Part shown: one piece after another, positions 1 through 9,771 of the stretch
Layout of the letters: each line of letters opens with the position of its first letter
Position numbering within the stretch: the first letter of the stretch is position 1
Source: Phycisphaerae bacterium
GTDB lineage: Bacteria; Planctomycetota; Phycisphaerae; UBA1845
Assembly (NCBI GenBank): GCA_024102815.1
Contig: JAGFJJ010000045.1
Location: 85,752 to 149,751 of the forward strand
Direction: 5' to 3'
Length of the DNA stretch: 64,000 nucleotides
Program-made: the position numbers and the translations under genes
Notes under the pieces: generated by a model
Told to the model about the DNA's origin: nothing
What the model saw: only the letters and a program-made list of their open reading frames with translations
The model's database searches: none

Positions 1-315
1 GGCTTCATAGAGGTTGAGCAGGTCCATGACCGGCCGGCGGTAGCGCTGCTGGTCTTCCTCGTCGAGGTCGGTCTCGAAGTAGAGGGAGGTCAAGCGGACG
101 GGCTGGTCGAGGCTGTTCAGCAGGTTGACGGTGCCCTCGCTGAGGCTATTGACGCCGCTGGAGGTCATATCCCAGCGCTGAGAGAGCTTGAAGCCGATCA
201 TCTGGGCGACGACCACGATGGCGGCGACGAGAAGGATGCTGAGGGCGACGTTGGCGCCGACGCCAATGCGTCGTCCGGCGGAACCCCTGGGCTGTGCTTG
301 CGCGGCTACTGCCAT
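1..315 (-). CDS. GldG-like ABC-export accessory protein, N-terminal part (runs off the window)
   Basis: The frame is open from an ATG at 313-315 to the left edge, giving about 105 residues. A short polar N-terminus is followed by one hydrophobic segment (about residues 21-41), then a soluble region containing TSSGVNSLSEGT, LDQPVRLTSLYFE and an acidic stretch. That layout (one TM, then a 'Lys/Ser-LS-GT..LL..L..PV.lt..f' region) is known from GldG-type proteins that sit beside ABC-2 exporters. Its start overlaps the end of the upstream permease by 10 bases, so the two are probably translationally coupled. The family name is inferred from this fragment plus context; the rest lies outside the window. 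Confidence 0.72.
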   Translation of the reverse strand, partial: MAVAAQAQPRGSAGRRIGVGANVALSILLVAAIVVVAQMIGFKLSQRWDMTSSGVNSLSEGTVNLLNSLDQPVRLTSLYFETDLDEEDQQRYRRPVMDLLNLYEA

Positions 316-1025
316 CGGCGCATCTCCAAGACTTTCACCGCCAGGAACAGGAAGAAGGCGGTGGAGGTAATAAAGAAGATCAGGTTGTTCAGATCGACGA
401 GGCCGCGGGTGAAGTCGGCATAGTGGGCGGCGATGGATATCTGCTGGAGCAGGACCTTGACGTTTCCTTCGACAAGGAGCGAGAGACGCTGGCTGGCGAA
501 GGTCATGAGGGCGAGCAGGGCACTAGCGCCAAGCACGGCGACGACCTGGTGGCGGGTGATCGTGCTGAAGAACAGGCCCACGGAAATGAACAGCGAGCCG
601 AGCAGCAGCAGGCCGAGGTAGTGGCAGACGAGAAGCCAGGGATCGAGATTGCCGTAGACGGCCAGGAGGACGGGATAGAGCAGGGTGCTCAGCAGGAGCA
701 CGCCGTAGAAAGCCAGGCCGCCGAGAAACTTGCCGAGGATGACCTCGGCCTCGGTGATGGGGACCGTCAGGAGCGACTCGATCGTTCCGCTGCGGAGTTC
801 CTCGCTCATCAGTCGCATGGTGAGCATGGGCAGGACGAAGACGAGGATCAGCACCATCCAGAACTCGACCGTGCTGCGCATGGAGGCTTCTTCGCCGGAG
901 CGGAAAGTCCCCAGCCCGAAGGCCAGCCCGACGGTGAAGAGGAAGATGGCGAGCACCGCGTAGGCGACGGGGGAAAGGAAATACGCCCCGAGCTCGCGGT
1001 GGGCCATGGTGGTGATGTTTCGCAT
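306..1025 (-). CDS. ABC-2 type transporter permease (GldF-like)
   Basis: This is a 239-residue integral membrane protein with about six hydrophobic segments. It has the ABC-2 permease pattern: an N-terminal 'REL.AYF.SP.AY' membrane entry, the central MRLMSEELRSGTIESLL block typical of GldF/NosY-type permeases, and a short C-terminal tail. I start it at the ATG at 1025 because GGAGA lies nine bases upstream; a GTG at 1052 would add nine residues. It lies between the ATP-binding subunit (1077-2033) and a GldG-like protein, so it is the membrane channel of a three-part exporter. In Bacteroidetes such systems support gliding; here the substrate is unknown. Confidence 0.88.
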   Translation of the reverse strand: MRNITTMAHRELGAYFLSPVAYAVLAIFLFTVGLAFGLGTFRSGEEASMRSTVEFWMVLILVFVLPMLTMRLMSEELRSGTIESLLTVPITEAEVILGKFLGGLAFYGVLLLSTLLYPVLLAVYGNLDPWLLVCHYLGLLLLGSLFISVGLFFSTITRHQVVAVLGASALLALMTFASQRLSLLVEGNVKVLLQQISIAAHYADFTRGLVDLNNLIFFITSTAFFLFLAVKVLEMRRWQ

Positions 1026-1076
1026 ATCGCTGTTTCTCCGATCCGTCCTCACGTTAATACATGAACCGGGCGAGGG

Positions 1077-2033
<957 letters not shown>

Positions 2034-2149
2034 CTTCGCAGTCCGCCTGTTACGCGTACGTTACGGAAAAAGCGGAGCTCGCCTGACGTTCCGCTTGGTG
2101 CAAAGCTCGATCAATCTGCGGCGTTTGGCATGCCCTCGCCGAGGTCGCT

Positions 2150-2179
2150 CTAGTAACAGCGCGGTAGCGCGAATGTCAA
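2150..2179 (-). promoter_or_regulatory. Candidate promoter of the ABC exporter operon
   Basis: On the minus strand a perfect -35 TTGACA (2174-2179) is followed after 18 bases by TACTAG (2150-2155), a weak -10. It points at the ABC ATPase that starts at 2033. The rest of the 2034-2458 gap holds no convincing gene. Confidence 0.4.
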
Positions 2180-2458
2180 GCATTCGACATCGATTCGCCG
2201 CGCTGTGACGAGGACTTTACGTACGGGGATGCAGTGTGGTTCGCCAACGCAATTCGATGCGAGCCCGCTGCCGGATGTGCGCAGGGGATCTTCGGCGGGA
2301 TCTCCCGGCGGACTGCCTTGGAGACGGGACCCAAGTGTGCTTCGTGAAAATGGGCGGGCTGGGTGTGGGATTCGTTGAAAAGGCGGAGGCGGGTTCGACG
2401 GAAGCGGAGCGAGCGGTGTGAGATCGGCGAGGGCGATCAGGTGCGGTTGCCCCTGTAA

Positions 2459-3733
2459 TCAGGGCGCGGTGCGGGTTGCCGTGGTCGTCCGGCGGACGTG
2501 GCGGGCGGTGCGATGGGCGTCGACGGCTTCGAATGTCAGGCGGGCCCGGCGATTGAACCACGCTTCGGCGGAGTGAAATGCTCCGGCGGCGGCGCAGCGG
2601 TGGGCCATATCGATCAATCGAGGGCGATCATTCCACAGTTCGGCAATCTGCCGAGCAAGTGCCTCGTGGTTACTCCAGGGGGCTACGATGCCGCAGTACT
2701 CGTTCGCGACCCAACGGCGCGTGTACTCGAAATCGAACGATGCGGTAGGAACGCCGGCGGCCATGGCGTCGAAAATGCTGCGTGGGGTGTCTTCGGCCTC
2801 GGGCGTGTAAAGCATCAAGTGGTAATCCCGAAGCGAGGTCACGAATTTGGAGGAATATGGTCTGGCACCCAGGAAGCGAATCGCGTCGCGGAGATTCAGG
2901 TCGTGAGCAAGCCTGTTCAATTCCTCAAGTTGCTCGCCACCTCCGAAGATGTCCAACTCCGCCGGTACGCCGGCGCGTCGCAGGATGTCGACTGTGCGGA
3001 TCGAGCCAATGAGTCCCTTCCATTTGGTGAGCCGTCCGATAAAGACCATTCGCAGTGTTGACGCCGCCCGCATTTCGACGGATTTCTTTTGCAACTCCTC
3101 GGGAGAGATCACCCAGTCGCGAAGGTGGGCCGTGTGAACGAAATCATGGACGTTCCGTGCACGTGGTCCGGCGCATTGGCACAGCGATGCCCCTTTCAGA
3201 AAGGAGACGCTCGCCCGGGCAGCGGCAAAGCGCAGCACGCGCTCATAGCAGCGCAGGTAAATCGCCGTTCGCCAAGACCGGCGGGGGCCCTGCAACTGCC
3301 GGATGTGGTTGCGGACGTCCATGTCCACGATGAAAACGGTCGCGCGGCCGGCGGACAGTCCGGCGTACAGACCCATTTGCGAGATCGGTCTGAACAGATC
3401 ACTCATTCCTCCGTGCACGACTTCCGCTTGTTGTGCAAGGCCGCGCAGCGTTCTCCAGGTCGACGGGGCTCTGTGCCAGAATTGCCGCGCGCGCAGACCG
3501 GCAGGGCAGAGGGGGACGAAGCGTATGCCGTCCTCGGACTCGCGAAGTTCGCGTGGGACCTGCTGATGCCAGGGCGTGCCGGAGGGGCGTTCCGGGCATG
3601 CGACGACAATCTCTCCAAACCGACCCTGCAGAGAGTCTTTCAGGAAGACCAGGTCGTGTGCCCATTCAGCGGAGACAAGCCCCGCGCCAGGTGCCGAACG
3701 CTCAAAAGGAATATGGATGACGAGCAAGTACAT
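2459..3733 (-). CDS. Glycosyltransferase family 4 (GT-B fold)
   Basis: This 424-residue protein looks like a GT-B glycosyltransferase. The C-terminal half shows the GT4 pattern: a VFIGRLTKWKG strand-loop, LDIFGGGEQ, then an EDTPRSIFDAMAAGVP block in place of the classical E-x7-E donor-binding loop. The N-terminal half has a VVHGGMSD-type acceptor region and no signal peptide, so it acts at the cytoplasmic face. It is the last gene of the polysaccharide locus, about 50 bases after the FkbM methyltransferase. Linkage and sugar specificity cannot be read from sequence. Confidence 0.85.
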   Translation of the reverse strand: MYLLVIHIPFERSAPGAGLVSAEWAHDLVFLKDSLQGRFGEIVVACPERPSGTPWHQQVPRELRESEDGIRFVPLCPAGLRARQFWHRAPSTWRTLRGLAQQAEVVHGGMSDLFRPISQMGLYAGLSAGRATVFIVDMDVRNHIRQLQGPRRSWRTAIYLRCYERVLRFAAARASVSFLKGASLCQCAGPRARNVHDFVHTAHLRDWVISPEELQKKSVEMRAASTLRMVFIGRLTKWKGLIGSIRTVDILRRAGVPAELDIFGGGEQLEELNRLAHDLNLRDAIRFLGARPYSSKFVTSLRDYHLMLYTPEAEDTPRSIFDAMAAGVPTASFDFEYTRRWVANEYCGIVAPWSNHEALARQIAELWNDRPRLIDMAHRCAAAGAFHSAEAWFNRRARLTFEAVDAHRTARHVRRTTTATRTAP

Positions 3734-3784
3734 GAGATCGGAAACGTCGATTAAATTGGAATCAGGCCCTGGTTATTCACCGCT

Positions 3785-4612
3785 TTATGCAGGCGTTTGC
3801 CGGACGGCAACGGAAGCGTACTGGCCCGGAAGACTCTCGGGCGGCAGACACTTGTATCCCAGCGGAGTAAGTCGGTCTGCAAAAGTGTTGAAGTCCACGT
3901 CGTCGTGGAAGGTGCAGACGAACGTATGCACGTAGGGGGCCCATTGATCCGCGTCGTCGAGCAGGGCACGTTCGGCGCCTTCGATGTTGGCTTTGAGGAA
4001 GTCCACGCGCGGAAAGCCGGACTCGCGAATAACGGAGGTCAGACGCCTGCCGGGAACGGGAACCCCGTGTTGGGCATTGGGCTCCACCTTGTATGCCCAG
4101 CTTTCGTCACACGCCTCGTCGAACAGGACGTCGGCGTCCTCGGACCAGACCGCAGCGTGCATCAGCCGGATGCGGTCGGCCTCGGGGTGCTCGCCGACGT
4201 TGCGACGGGCCAAGGCCATGTTCTTGGTCGAGGCGTCCACGCCGAAAATGCGGGCCTGCGGGAACCACTTGGCGAAGGCGAGCGTGCCCAGACCGGTGTA
4301 GCAGCCGAGGTCGATGATGTACTCAACGGAGGACGGAAGGAGCTCCTGGGGGAGGAGAAAGAAACGCTGGACGAATGTCTCCCAGAATACGGCGATGTCG
4401 GTCGAACCGCGGCGGAGATAGACCTTGTGTCCGCCCAGGGAGCGGACACGAATGGGAAGAAGGTCGCTTTCGGAGCCTGAAGGCGAGGGAGATTGAACGG
4501 CGCGACGCTGCCTGGCAAACGCCCGGCCCGCTTGCCACATCCGCACGAACGATCCGACGTCCGAGACGGCGTTCCACATCTTGAGTTTTCCGGGAAGGGC
4601 AGATGCAAACAT
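3785..4612 (-). CDS. FkbM family SAM-dependent methyltransferase
   Basis: The 275-residue protein has a Rossmann SAM-binding start, IDLGCYTGLGTLAF, followed by the acidic-loop motif IFGVDAS. The FkbM hallmark DFLKANIEGAE appears in the C-terminal third. I start it at ATG 4612, just downstream of the sulfatase-like stop; the reading frame stays open further upstream, but that part is out-of-frame sulfatase DNA. FkbM proteins in polysaccharide loci usually O-methylate sugars on the glycan or its precursor, which is the likely role here. Confidence 0.85.
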   Translation of the reverse strand: MFASALPGKLKMWNAVSDVGSFVRMWQAGRAFARQRRAVQSPSPSGSESDLLPIRVRSLGGHKVYLRRGSTDIAVFWETFVQRFFLLPQELLPSSVEYIIDLGCYTGLGTLAFAKWFPQARIFGVDASTKNMALARRNVGEHPEADRIRLMHAAVWSEDADVLFDEACDESWAYKVEPNAQHGVPVPGRRLTSVIRESGFPRVDFLKANIEGAERALLDDADQWAPYVHTFVCTFHDDVDFNTFADRLTPLGYKCLPPESLPGQYASVAVRQTPA

Positions 4613-4631
4613 GGCGGTTCTCTCTGATTTC

Positions 4632-6215
4632 CTAATCGATGTAGCCCAGGGCCCGGAGGCGATCGAGAATGGCCGTATCGACCTGGCCCTTCGGGGAATC
4701 GCCGGCCGGAGTCCAGCGTTGATCCTCGCGGTGGGCGGCGAGTCGTGCGGCGAATTCGTCGCAGCGCTGCGGGTGAGCGTGGGACACGTCGCGTGTGGCT
4801 TCGGGATCGTCCACAAGATCGAAAAGTTCGCGTCGGCCGTTGTCGTATTCCACGTAGCGCCAGTCGCGCGTCCGCAAGGACCAGATGCCGGTTTTCCATT
4901 CGTCGCGTTTCAGATTGGGGTTCATCTTTTCCATCATGCGAACCGTGCCGGTCTGAACGGGGAATTCGCTGAAGGCGGCGTCGAGGCCGGTCCAGGCGGC
5001 GTCAGAGGCGTTTGCAAGATAATGTTGAATGTTGAATGCGGAATTCGGAGTGTCGGAGGGTATCCAATCTTGCCTTCGTCCATCGATTCCCACATTCGTG
5101 CGCGCTGAGGCCTGCGGCTCGGAAGACGTGTTCTTTCCGCACTGCTCGAGAGCAGGGGTACACGGCGCATCAGAAGATGAGCCTGCGCAGACTGAAGCCT
5201 GCGATTCGCCTTGAGCCGCGGCCAGGCAGGTGTCATGAAGATGATGCAGTTGGACGATGGCCTGGCTGCGCGTGCCAGGCGCGAAGAGATCGGGGTGGCG
5301 AAGAATGAGGGGCACGCGCGTAAGGTAGTCGTGGAGACTGAAACCGTGGCCCCAAACGCCGTGCTCGCCGAAGGCTTCGCCGTGGTCGGCGCACACGCCG
5401 AGCAGTGTATTGTCGAGGCGATCGGAGCTTCGAAGGAAGTCGACGAGGCGACCGAACTGAGCGTCGGCGTGGAAGATCTCCCCGTCGTAGAGATCGACGG
5501 CGGCCTGGCGAAGATCCGGGTCGATCGGGCGATCCTCGGCCATGAGCCGGGCGAACATCTGCCGGCCGTTGATGTCGCGGAGGAAGCGGCGAAGGGCCGG
5601 GCGGTTCTCACTGAATCGCGTCCGCGCGGGGTGATAGAGCGCGTGGGGGTCCATGAGAATCACGAAGCCGAAAAAGGGCTGGGCGGCGCGGTTCAAGATG
5701 GAGATGACATCGCACACGGCGCGGGCGGAGTCGCCCTTGTCCTGGACGAGAATGCGCGAGGCGTCGACGGCTCGGGCGGCGGAGTCTCCAAATGCGCCGC
5801 GGACGAATTTGTACAGGCGATTGTGCTGGCGGAGGAGCCACTGGTCGCGCGGCCCGATGAAGGCGTCGAACCCGCGGGCGCCGTTGAGCTCGCTGCTGAC
5901 AAAGGAGTTGTTGGAGACGCAGAAGGTGAAGTAGCCGAGTTCGCGCAGTTTTTCGGGCAATCGCGGCCAGGCGTCCGGCCAGACGCGGGCGTCGTCGCCG
6001 TTCACGCCGTGCTGGTGGGGGAAAAGGTTGCTGAAGATGGACGCATAGGAGGCGGGGCTGAAGGGCGCGGCCGAAAAGGCGTTGTCGAAGATGCAGCCCT
6101 CGGCCGCAATGCGCTCCACGTTGGGCGCCGTGTCGCGGTGATAGCCGTAGCAGGGCAGGTGATCCGCTCGCAAGGAGTCGATGCAGACAATCAGGATGTT
6201 CGGGCGTTGGTTCAT
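4632..6215 (-). CDS. Sulfatase/alkaline-phosphatase-superfamily hydrolase with altered active-site signature
   Basis: The 527-residue protein has the fold's metal-binding landmarks: ILIVCIDSLRADH at the N-terminus and ADHGEAFGEH...GHG near the middle. The sulfatase signature C/S-x-P-x-R, which becomes formylglycine, reads S53-P-A-S-Y57. Ser sits at the nucleophile place, but the Pro and Arg are missing, so classical formylglycine maturation is unlikely. A phosphatase or phospho-group transferase acting on the surface glycan is an alternative. Residues about 334-399 form a low-complexity, Ser/Ala/Cys-rich insert made of translated palindromic repeats (see the repeat entry). No signal peptide is visible. 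Confidence 0.85.
   Translation of the reverse strand: MNQRPNILIVCIDSLRADHLPCYGYHRDTAPNVERIAAEGCIFDNAFSAAPFSPASYASIFSNLFPHQHGVNGDDARVWPDAWPRLPEKLRELGYFTFCVSNNSFVSSELNGARGFDAFIGPRDQWLLRQHNRLYKFVRGAFGDSAARAVDASRILVQDKGDSARAVCDVISILNRAAQPFFGFVILMDPHALYHPARTRFSENRPALRRFLRDINGRQMFARLMAEDRPIDPDLRQAAVDLYDGEIFHADAQFGRLVDFLRSSDRLDNTLLGVCADHGEAFGEHGVWGHGFSLHDYLTRVPLILRHPDLFAPGTRSQAIVQLHHLHDTCLAAAQGESQASVCAGSSSDAPCTPALEQCGKNTSSEPQASARTNVGIDGRRQDWIPSDTPNSAFNIQHYLANASDAAWTGLDAAFSEFPVQTGTVRMMEKMNPNLKRDEWKTGIWSLRTRDWRYVEYDNGRRELFDLVDDPEATRDVSHAHPQRCDEFAARLAAHREDQRWTPAGDSPKGQVDTAILDRLRALGYID
5021..5210. repeat. Cluster of short dispersed repeats inside the sulfatase-like gene
   Basis: Four keyword-type elements lie inside the coding sequence. 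They are a GAATG-rich block (5021-5046), a CTGAGGCCTGCGGCTCG element (5105-5121), an inverted repeat CTGCTCGAGAGCAG (5142-5155) and a GCAGACTGAAGCCTGC element (5187-5202). Versions recur at 9811-9837, 14360-14385 and 55320-55675. The total length keeps the frame open, so the insert is translated. Confidence 0.7.
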
Positions 6216-6286
6216 AGAAGTTCGAATGCTATCGTTTTCGCTTCACCAGGCTTCGATCGCGGCCAGGAATGTCAGGCCAGCCTTGA

Positions 6287-7954
6287 TCAGGTTCCTCCCC
6301 CAAGCGTTCGGCGACGCAGTACCGCGAGGCCGTTGGGGCCGCGGTTTTCGTCCTTGAGGATCAGTTCATAGTTCTCCGCGAATCCGGGCAGGTCCGCCCA
6401 TGTGGCGATGCTCGCCCAATCGGCGATGTAGCTGACGTTGCGCTTGACGACGTATTCCGGAGTCCGGCCCTCGGCGCGGTATTCGAGCGCCTCGGGATTG
6501 ACCTTGCCGTCAAGATTGATGGTGCGGTCGTGGTAGAAACCGAGCGTTCCGGTCTGGACGGCGGCGACCCATTGGTCGGCCGGGACGTTTTCGCGGACCC
6601 AGTCAACAACCTGGAAGTGCATGTGCTGCTTGCCGTTGCGATAGATGCGGGCATTTAGAGCGATGGTCAGGAGCAGCGCGAATGAAAGGGCGACGATCGC
6701 GGACCGGGAGAGCGCGGGTGCGGGACGTCGCAGCCATTCCAGAAACAGACAGGGGAGGATAACGGCCGAAAGCGTGACCGCAGGAAACAGGTATCGACCC
6801 AGAAAGCAGGCCATCCCGAAGAAAAGGGCATAGAAGACGAAGAGGCCCGCGACGAACAGGGCGAGTATGGCGATGCCGGGGGAGAATCTTGCAGTCAGGA
6901 ACTTGCGAAAACTGAAGGCGAGTACGGCGGCGACCAGGACGGCGGCCATGCAGGCAAAGACGACGTAGGGGTTCTGCTCCAATTGGCCCGGGACGCGAAG
7001 GACGAGCGAGGCGTTCTCAACCAGTGCAACGAATGCCGGGAGCAGGTTGGTGGCGAAGCCGATGTCAAGTGACTGGGACCGGCCGCTGACCGGCATGAGA
7101 TGGCCGAATCGGGAGACATTGAACCACAGCCACGGCGACGCCACGACAATGCTGGTGACGCCGATCAGGAAGCTCTGGACGAGCGCTCGCTTGAGAAGGC
7201 CGCGCCGCATACAGCGGTATAGATGAACAAGAATTAGTGCGGCGATCAGGAGGCAGGCGTCGTTTCGAGCGAGAAAGGCCAATCCGAGAACGGCGCCGAG
7301 CGTCAGGCATGCGGCCGCGTGCATCGAATCGGTGAGCCGGAGTAGGTAGCGGTCATAGAGGGCGATCGAGGCGATGATGAGCAGCGTGGCCAGTCCCGTC
7401 TCGAGGCCGTTCTGGGTGTGCATGACCGACGAGGGGCTGATGAACCAGACGCCGGCAACGAGGAGCGCCGCCGTCGCGGCATCGGGTCCTCGGTAGAAAC
7501 ATCGTGAGACGGCGAAATACAGCAGAATCGCGGCGGCTGCGGCGATGAGAATCTGAACGATTACAATCAGGAACAGTCCGGGCAGGCGCTCACCGCCGAC
7601 GGCGCGGAAACAGGCGGCGTAGATCAACGTGGCGAGGGGCTGGGTTCCATTGGTGGCGATCTGGCCTTCGGAGACGGAGAAGCCATGGTTGAGGGCGATG
7701 TTGCGGGCGATGGTGAGCATGAGGTAGCCGTCTTCCGTGAAGCACTGCCGCTGAAGGCGATCACCGCCTTCGATGAGCGGGGCCACGCGGACCCAGGCCG
7801 TCACCAGCAGGGGGACGATGAGCACGGCGATCAGGAGGCGCCGATAGGCGGTGGCGCGAGTGGCCGATAACGCGCGAACTGCCGGAGCGTTGCGCAGCGG
7901 TTGTGACGCCAAAGTGCGCGAGGCCATGCTTGTCTCAGTTTTGGCGCTGATCAT
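6287..7954 (-). CDS. Multi-pass membrane glycosyltransferase (GT39/ArnT-PMT-like)
   Basis: This 555-residue protein has about eleven hydrophobic segments after a 40-residue basic N-terminus. The first extracytoplasmic loop carries FTEDGYLMLTIARN, which matches the acidic D/E-D-x-Y site of lipid-linked-sugar transferases of the GT39/PMT-2 type. The soluble C-terminal part resembles the periplasmic domain seen in these enzymes. The start is ATG 7954, whose ATGA overlaps the stop of the WecG/TagA gene (7951), so the pair is coupled. It probably adds a sugar from a polyprenyl-phosphate donor to the glycan on the outer face of the inner membrane. Confidence 0.82.
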   Translation of the reverse strand: MISAKTETSMASRTLASQPLRNAPAVRALSATRATAYRRLLIAVLIVPLLVTAWVRVAPLIEGGDRLQRQCFTEDGYLMLTIARNIALNHGFSVSEGQIATNGTQPLATLIYAACFRAVGGERLPGLFLIVIVQILIAAAAAILLYFAVSRCFYRGPDAATAALLVAGVWFISPSSVMHTQNGLETGLATLLIIASIALYDRYLLRLTDSMHAAACLTLGAVLGLAFLARNDACLLIAALILVHLYRCMRRGLLKRALVQSFLIGVTSIVVASPWLWFNVSRFGHLMPVSGRSQSLDIGFATNLLPAFVALVENASLVLRVPGQLEQNPYVVFACMAAVLVAAVLAFSFRKFLTARFSPGIAILALFVAGLFVFYALFFGMACFLGRYLFPAVTLSAVILPCLFLEWLRRPAPALSRSAIVALSFALLLTIALNARIYRNGKQHMHFQVVDWVRENVPADQWVAAVQTGTLGFYHDRTINLDGKVNPEALEYRAEGRTPEYVVKRNVSYIADWASIATWADLPGFAENYELILKDENRGPNGLAVLRRRTLGGGT

Positions 7955-8790
7955 GGGTCCAGTTGCTTTGACCTCTTGAACATCTCCCGCAGGACCAGCC
8001 AGGCGAAGCGGCTGTCGTCGACGAGGTATCGCCTCCAGAGTCGTCCCGGCTCCTGAAACATTCTGTGGGCCCATTCCAGCCCCAGGCGCTGGAGCCAGCG
8101 CGGCGCCCGGACCACGTCGCCGCACAGGAAGCTGAAGCTGATGCCGACGCCGACGCTCAGTCGAGCCCGATAATCATTGCGATGCGCAGCGATCCACTTC
8201 TCCTGCTTGGGCGAACCCAGCCCAACGAAGAGGATATCCACATCGGCGGCGCGGATCATCTCAATGATCCTTCCGTTCTCATCGGCATCTTTCTCGAACC
8301 CCATGGGTGGGCAATAGGTTCCGGCGATGCGCAAGCTGGGATGGCGGGCGCGGAGAATGGCCGCGGAGCGATCCGCCGTGCCGGGGTCGCCGCCGAGCAG
8401 AAAGACTGAGAGTCCTTCCCGGGCGGCGCGAGCGCTCAGCGCTGGAAACAAGTCAGACCCGGCGACGCGCTGGGGCAGTCTCCGCCCGACCAGTTTCGAG
8501 GCCCAGATCAGGGGCATGCCGTCGGCCACGACCATGTCGGCATCGAGATAGAGGTATCGGACTTCGGGCCGGCGTTCGAAGCGCACGACATGATCGACGT
8601 TGGCGGTGACCACGTACGACGGTTCGTCCCCGCGGGCCAGTTCGACCAGGGCGTCGAGGGTTTCCTCGAAGCGAATTGCCCAGAAGGGAATGCCGAAGAG
8701 CGAGACGCACCGCTGGCGCAGACTCACCAGTCTTGCGACGGGCGTTACTTCGCGCGACGGGACAGCGGATTGAGTCTGGACAGTTGCCAT
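7951..8790 (-). CDS. WecG/TagA/CpsF family glycosyltransferase
   Basis: The 279-residue protein has the conserved family blocks: VVTANVDHVVRF near residue 60, ADGMPLIWASK, LFLLGG-type GGDPGTADRSA, and the signature FVGLGSPKQEKWI, followed by VGVGISFSFLCGD and a basic EWAHRM tail. Members transfer ManNAcA or ManNAc to a lipid-linked GlcNAc in enterobacterial common antigen or teichoic acid linkage units. Here it likely adds an early sugar of the repeat unit on the cytoplasmic face. The GTG/ATG region at 8790 overlaps the end of the upstream GT2 gene by 46 bases; a later start would cut conserved sequence. Confidence 0.93.
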   Translation of the reverse strand: MATVQTQSAVPSREVTPVARLVSLRQRCVSLFGIPFWAIRFEETLDALVELARGDEPSYVVTANVDHVVRFERRPEVRYLYLDADMVVADGMPLIWASKLVGRRLPQRVAGSDLFPALSARAAREGLSVFLLGGDPGTADRSAAILRARHPSLRIAGTYCPPMGFEKDADENGRIIEMIRAADVDILFVGLGSPKQEKWIAAHRNDYRARLSVGVGISFSFLCGDVVRAPRWLQRLGLEWAHRMFQEPGRLWRRYLVDDSRFAWLVLREMFKRSKQLDP

Positions 8791-9731
8791 GTTCTCAAGA
8801 AACGCCGGAAACGCGGGTCCTCGTATCTTCGGGCGCGGCGCAGGGCGGCGCCGGTGTAACCGGCCAGGATCAGCAGGCCGCCGATGACATACGGCCGTTC
8901 GAGCATGCGATAGGCCGTGATGGCCAGGGCGTACAGCGGGTGCGTGCCCATGAAGTACTGCCCGCGTCCCCAGCGCAGGCGGCCGTGGTAGATGCTCTTG
9001 AAGGACGATCCCATCGGGCGAAGGTGAATGAAGCGGAGTTCATCGTCGCGGAAACTGCGCGCGTTCCAACCGAGCATCCGGCAGCGGTGGCAGTCGATGC
9101 CGTCCCACATCACTTCGCGGACGAAGCCGCCGATCTCGTGGAAGCAGGCGACGCGGTAGAGCTTGGTTTGCCCCTGCGAGAAGTCGTCGCTGGTGCGTTC
9201 GGGTACGAGTCGGCCGTCGATATCCAGCCAGCTTTTGCCGCTGGCCGTGCCGAGGCGGGGATCTGCGGCGAATTTCTCGAACAAGCGTTGAAAGTATGTC
9301 GGTTCGAATGCCAGGTCGCCGTCGAGTTTGCAGACGAAGTCGTAGTCGTCGAGATTGACCAGCGAGCAGCCTTCGTCAAACGCCTCGACCACACCGCCGC
9401 CGACGCGGCGCTTGCCGCGGTCTTCGCGAACGTGAACGCGAATCCAGTCGTGGACGTCCGCGGCACGGCGGGCAATAGCGACGGTGTCATCCTTCGAGCC
9501 ATCGTCGATGATGAGCCACAGCGTCGGGCGAATCGTCTGCGCGACCATCGAGTCGATCGTGCGCTGAAGGTATGCCGCTTCGTCGCGAACAGGGGAGATG
9601 ACGACGCAACGCGGCGGCGCGACGTTCGGTTCAACCGGTGGAGCGTTCGTCAAAGCGGATGAGGCGCCGGCCGGTGGTTCGGTTGGGTCCGAAATCCTGT
9701 TTGGAGACGAGATTGTCGTGTTTGCCTTCAA
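8745..9731 (-). CDS. Glycosyltransferase family 2 (GT-A fold)
   Basis: This 328-residue protein has a GT-A catalytic domain: CVVISPVRDEAAYL at the start of the fold, IIDDGSKDDTV for nucleotide binding and FVCKLDGDLAFEP, where DGD is the metal-binding DxD. The C-terminal 90 residues contain one or two hydrophobic stretches (YALAITAYRML, IGGLLILAGYTGAAL), suggesting membrane association. About 40 low-complexity residues precede the domain. It is part of the surface-polysaccharide operon, between a GT4 and the WecG/TagA transferase; the sugar is unknown. Confidence 0.88.
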   Translation of the reverse strand: MKANTTISSPNRISDPTEPPAGASSALTNAPPVEPNVAPPRCVVISPVRDEAAYLQRTIDSMVAQTIRPTLWLIIDDGSKDDTVAIARRAADVHDWIRVHVREDRGKRRVGGGVVEAFDEGCSLVNLDDYDFVCKLDGDLAFEPTYFQRLFEKFAADPRLGTASGKSWLDIDGRLVPERTSDDFSQGQTKLYRVACFHEIGGFVREVMWDGIDCHRCRMLGWNARSFRDDELRFIHLRPMGSSFKSIYHGRLRWGRGQYFMGTHPLYALAITAYRMLERPYVIGGLLILAGYTGAALRRARRYEDPRFRRFLRTWQLSRLNPLSRRAK

Positions 9732-9771
9732 GGTCGCGAATCGAAAGAGATTTTGGCGGGCACAGCCCGAC

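Noticed and set aside
5211..6371. 386-codon frame on the plus strand opposite the sulfatase-like gene
   Set aside because: Shadow of the minus-strand coding sequence, with no conserved motif.
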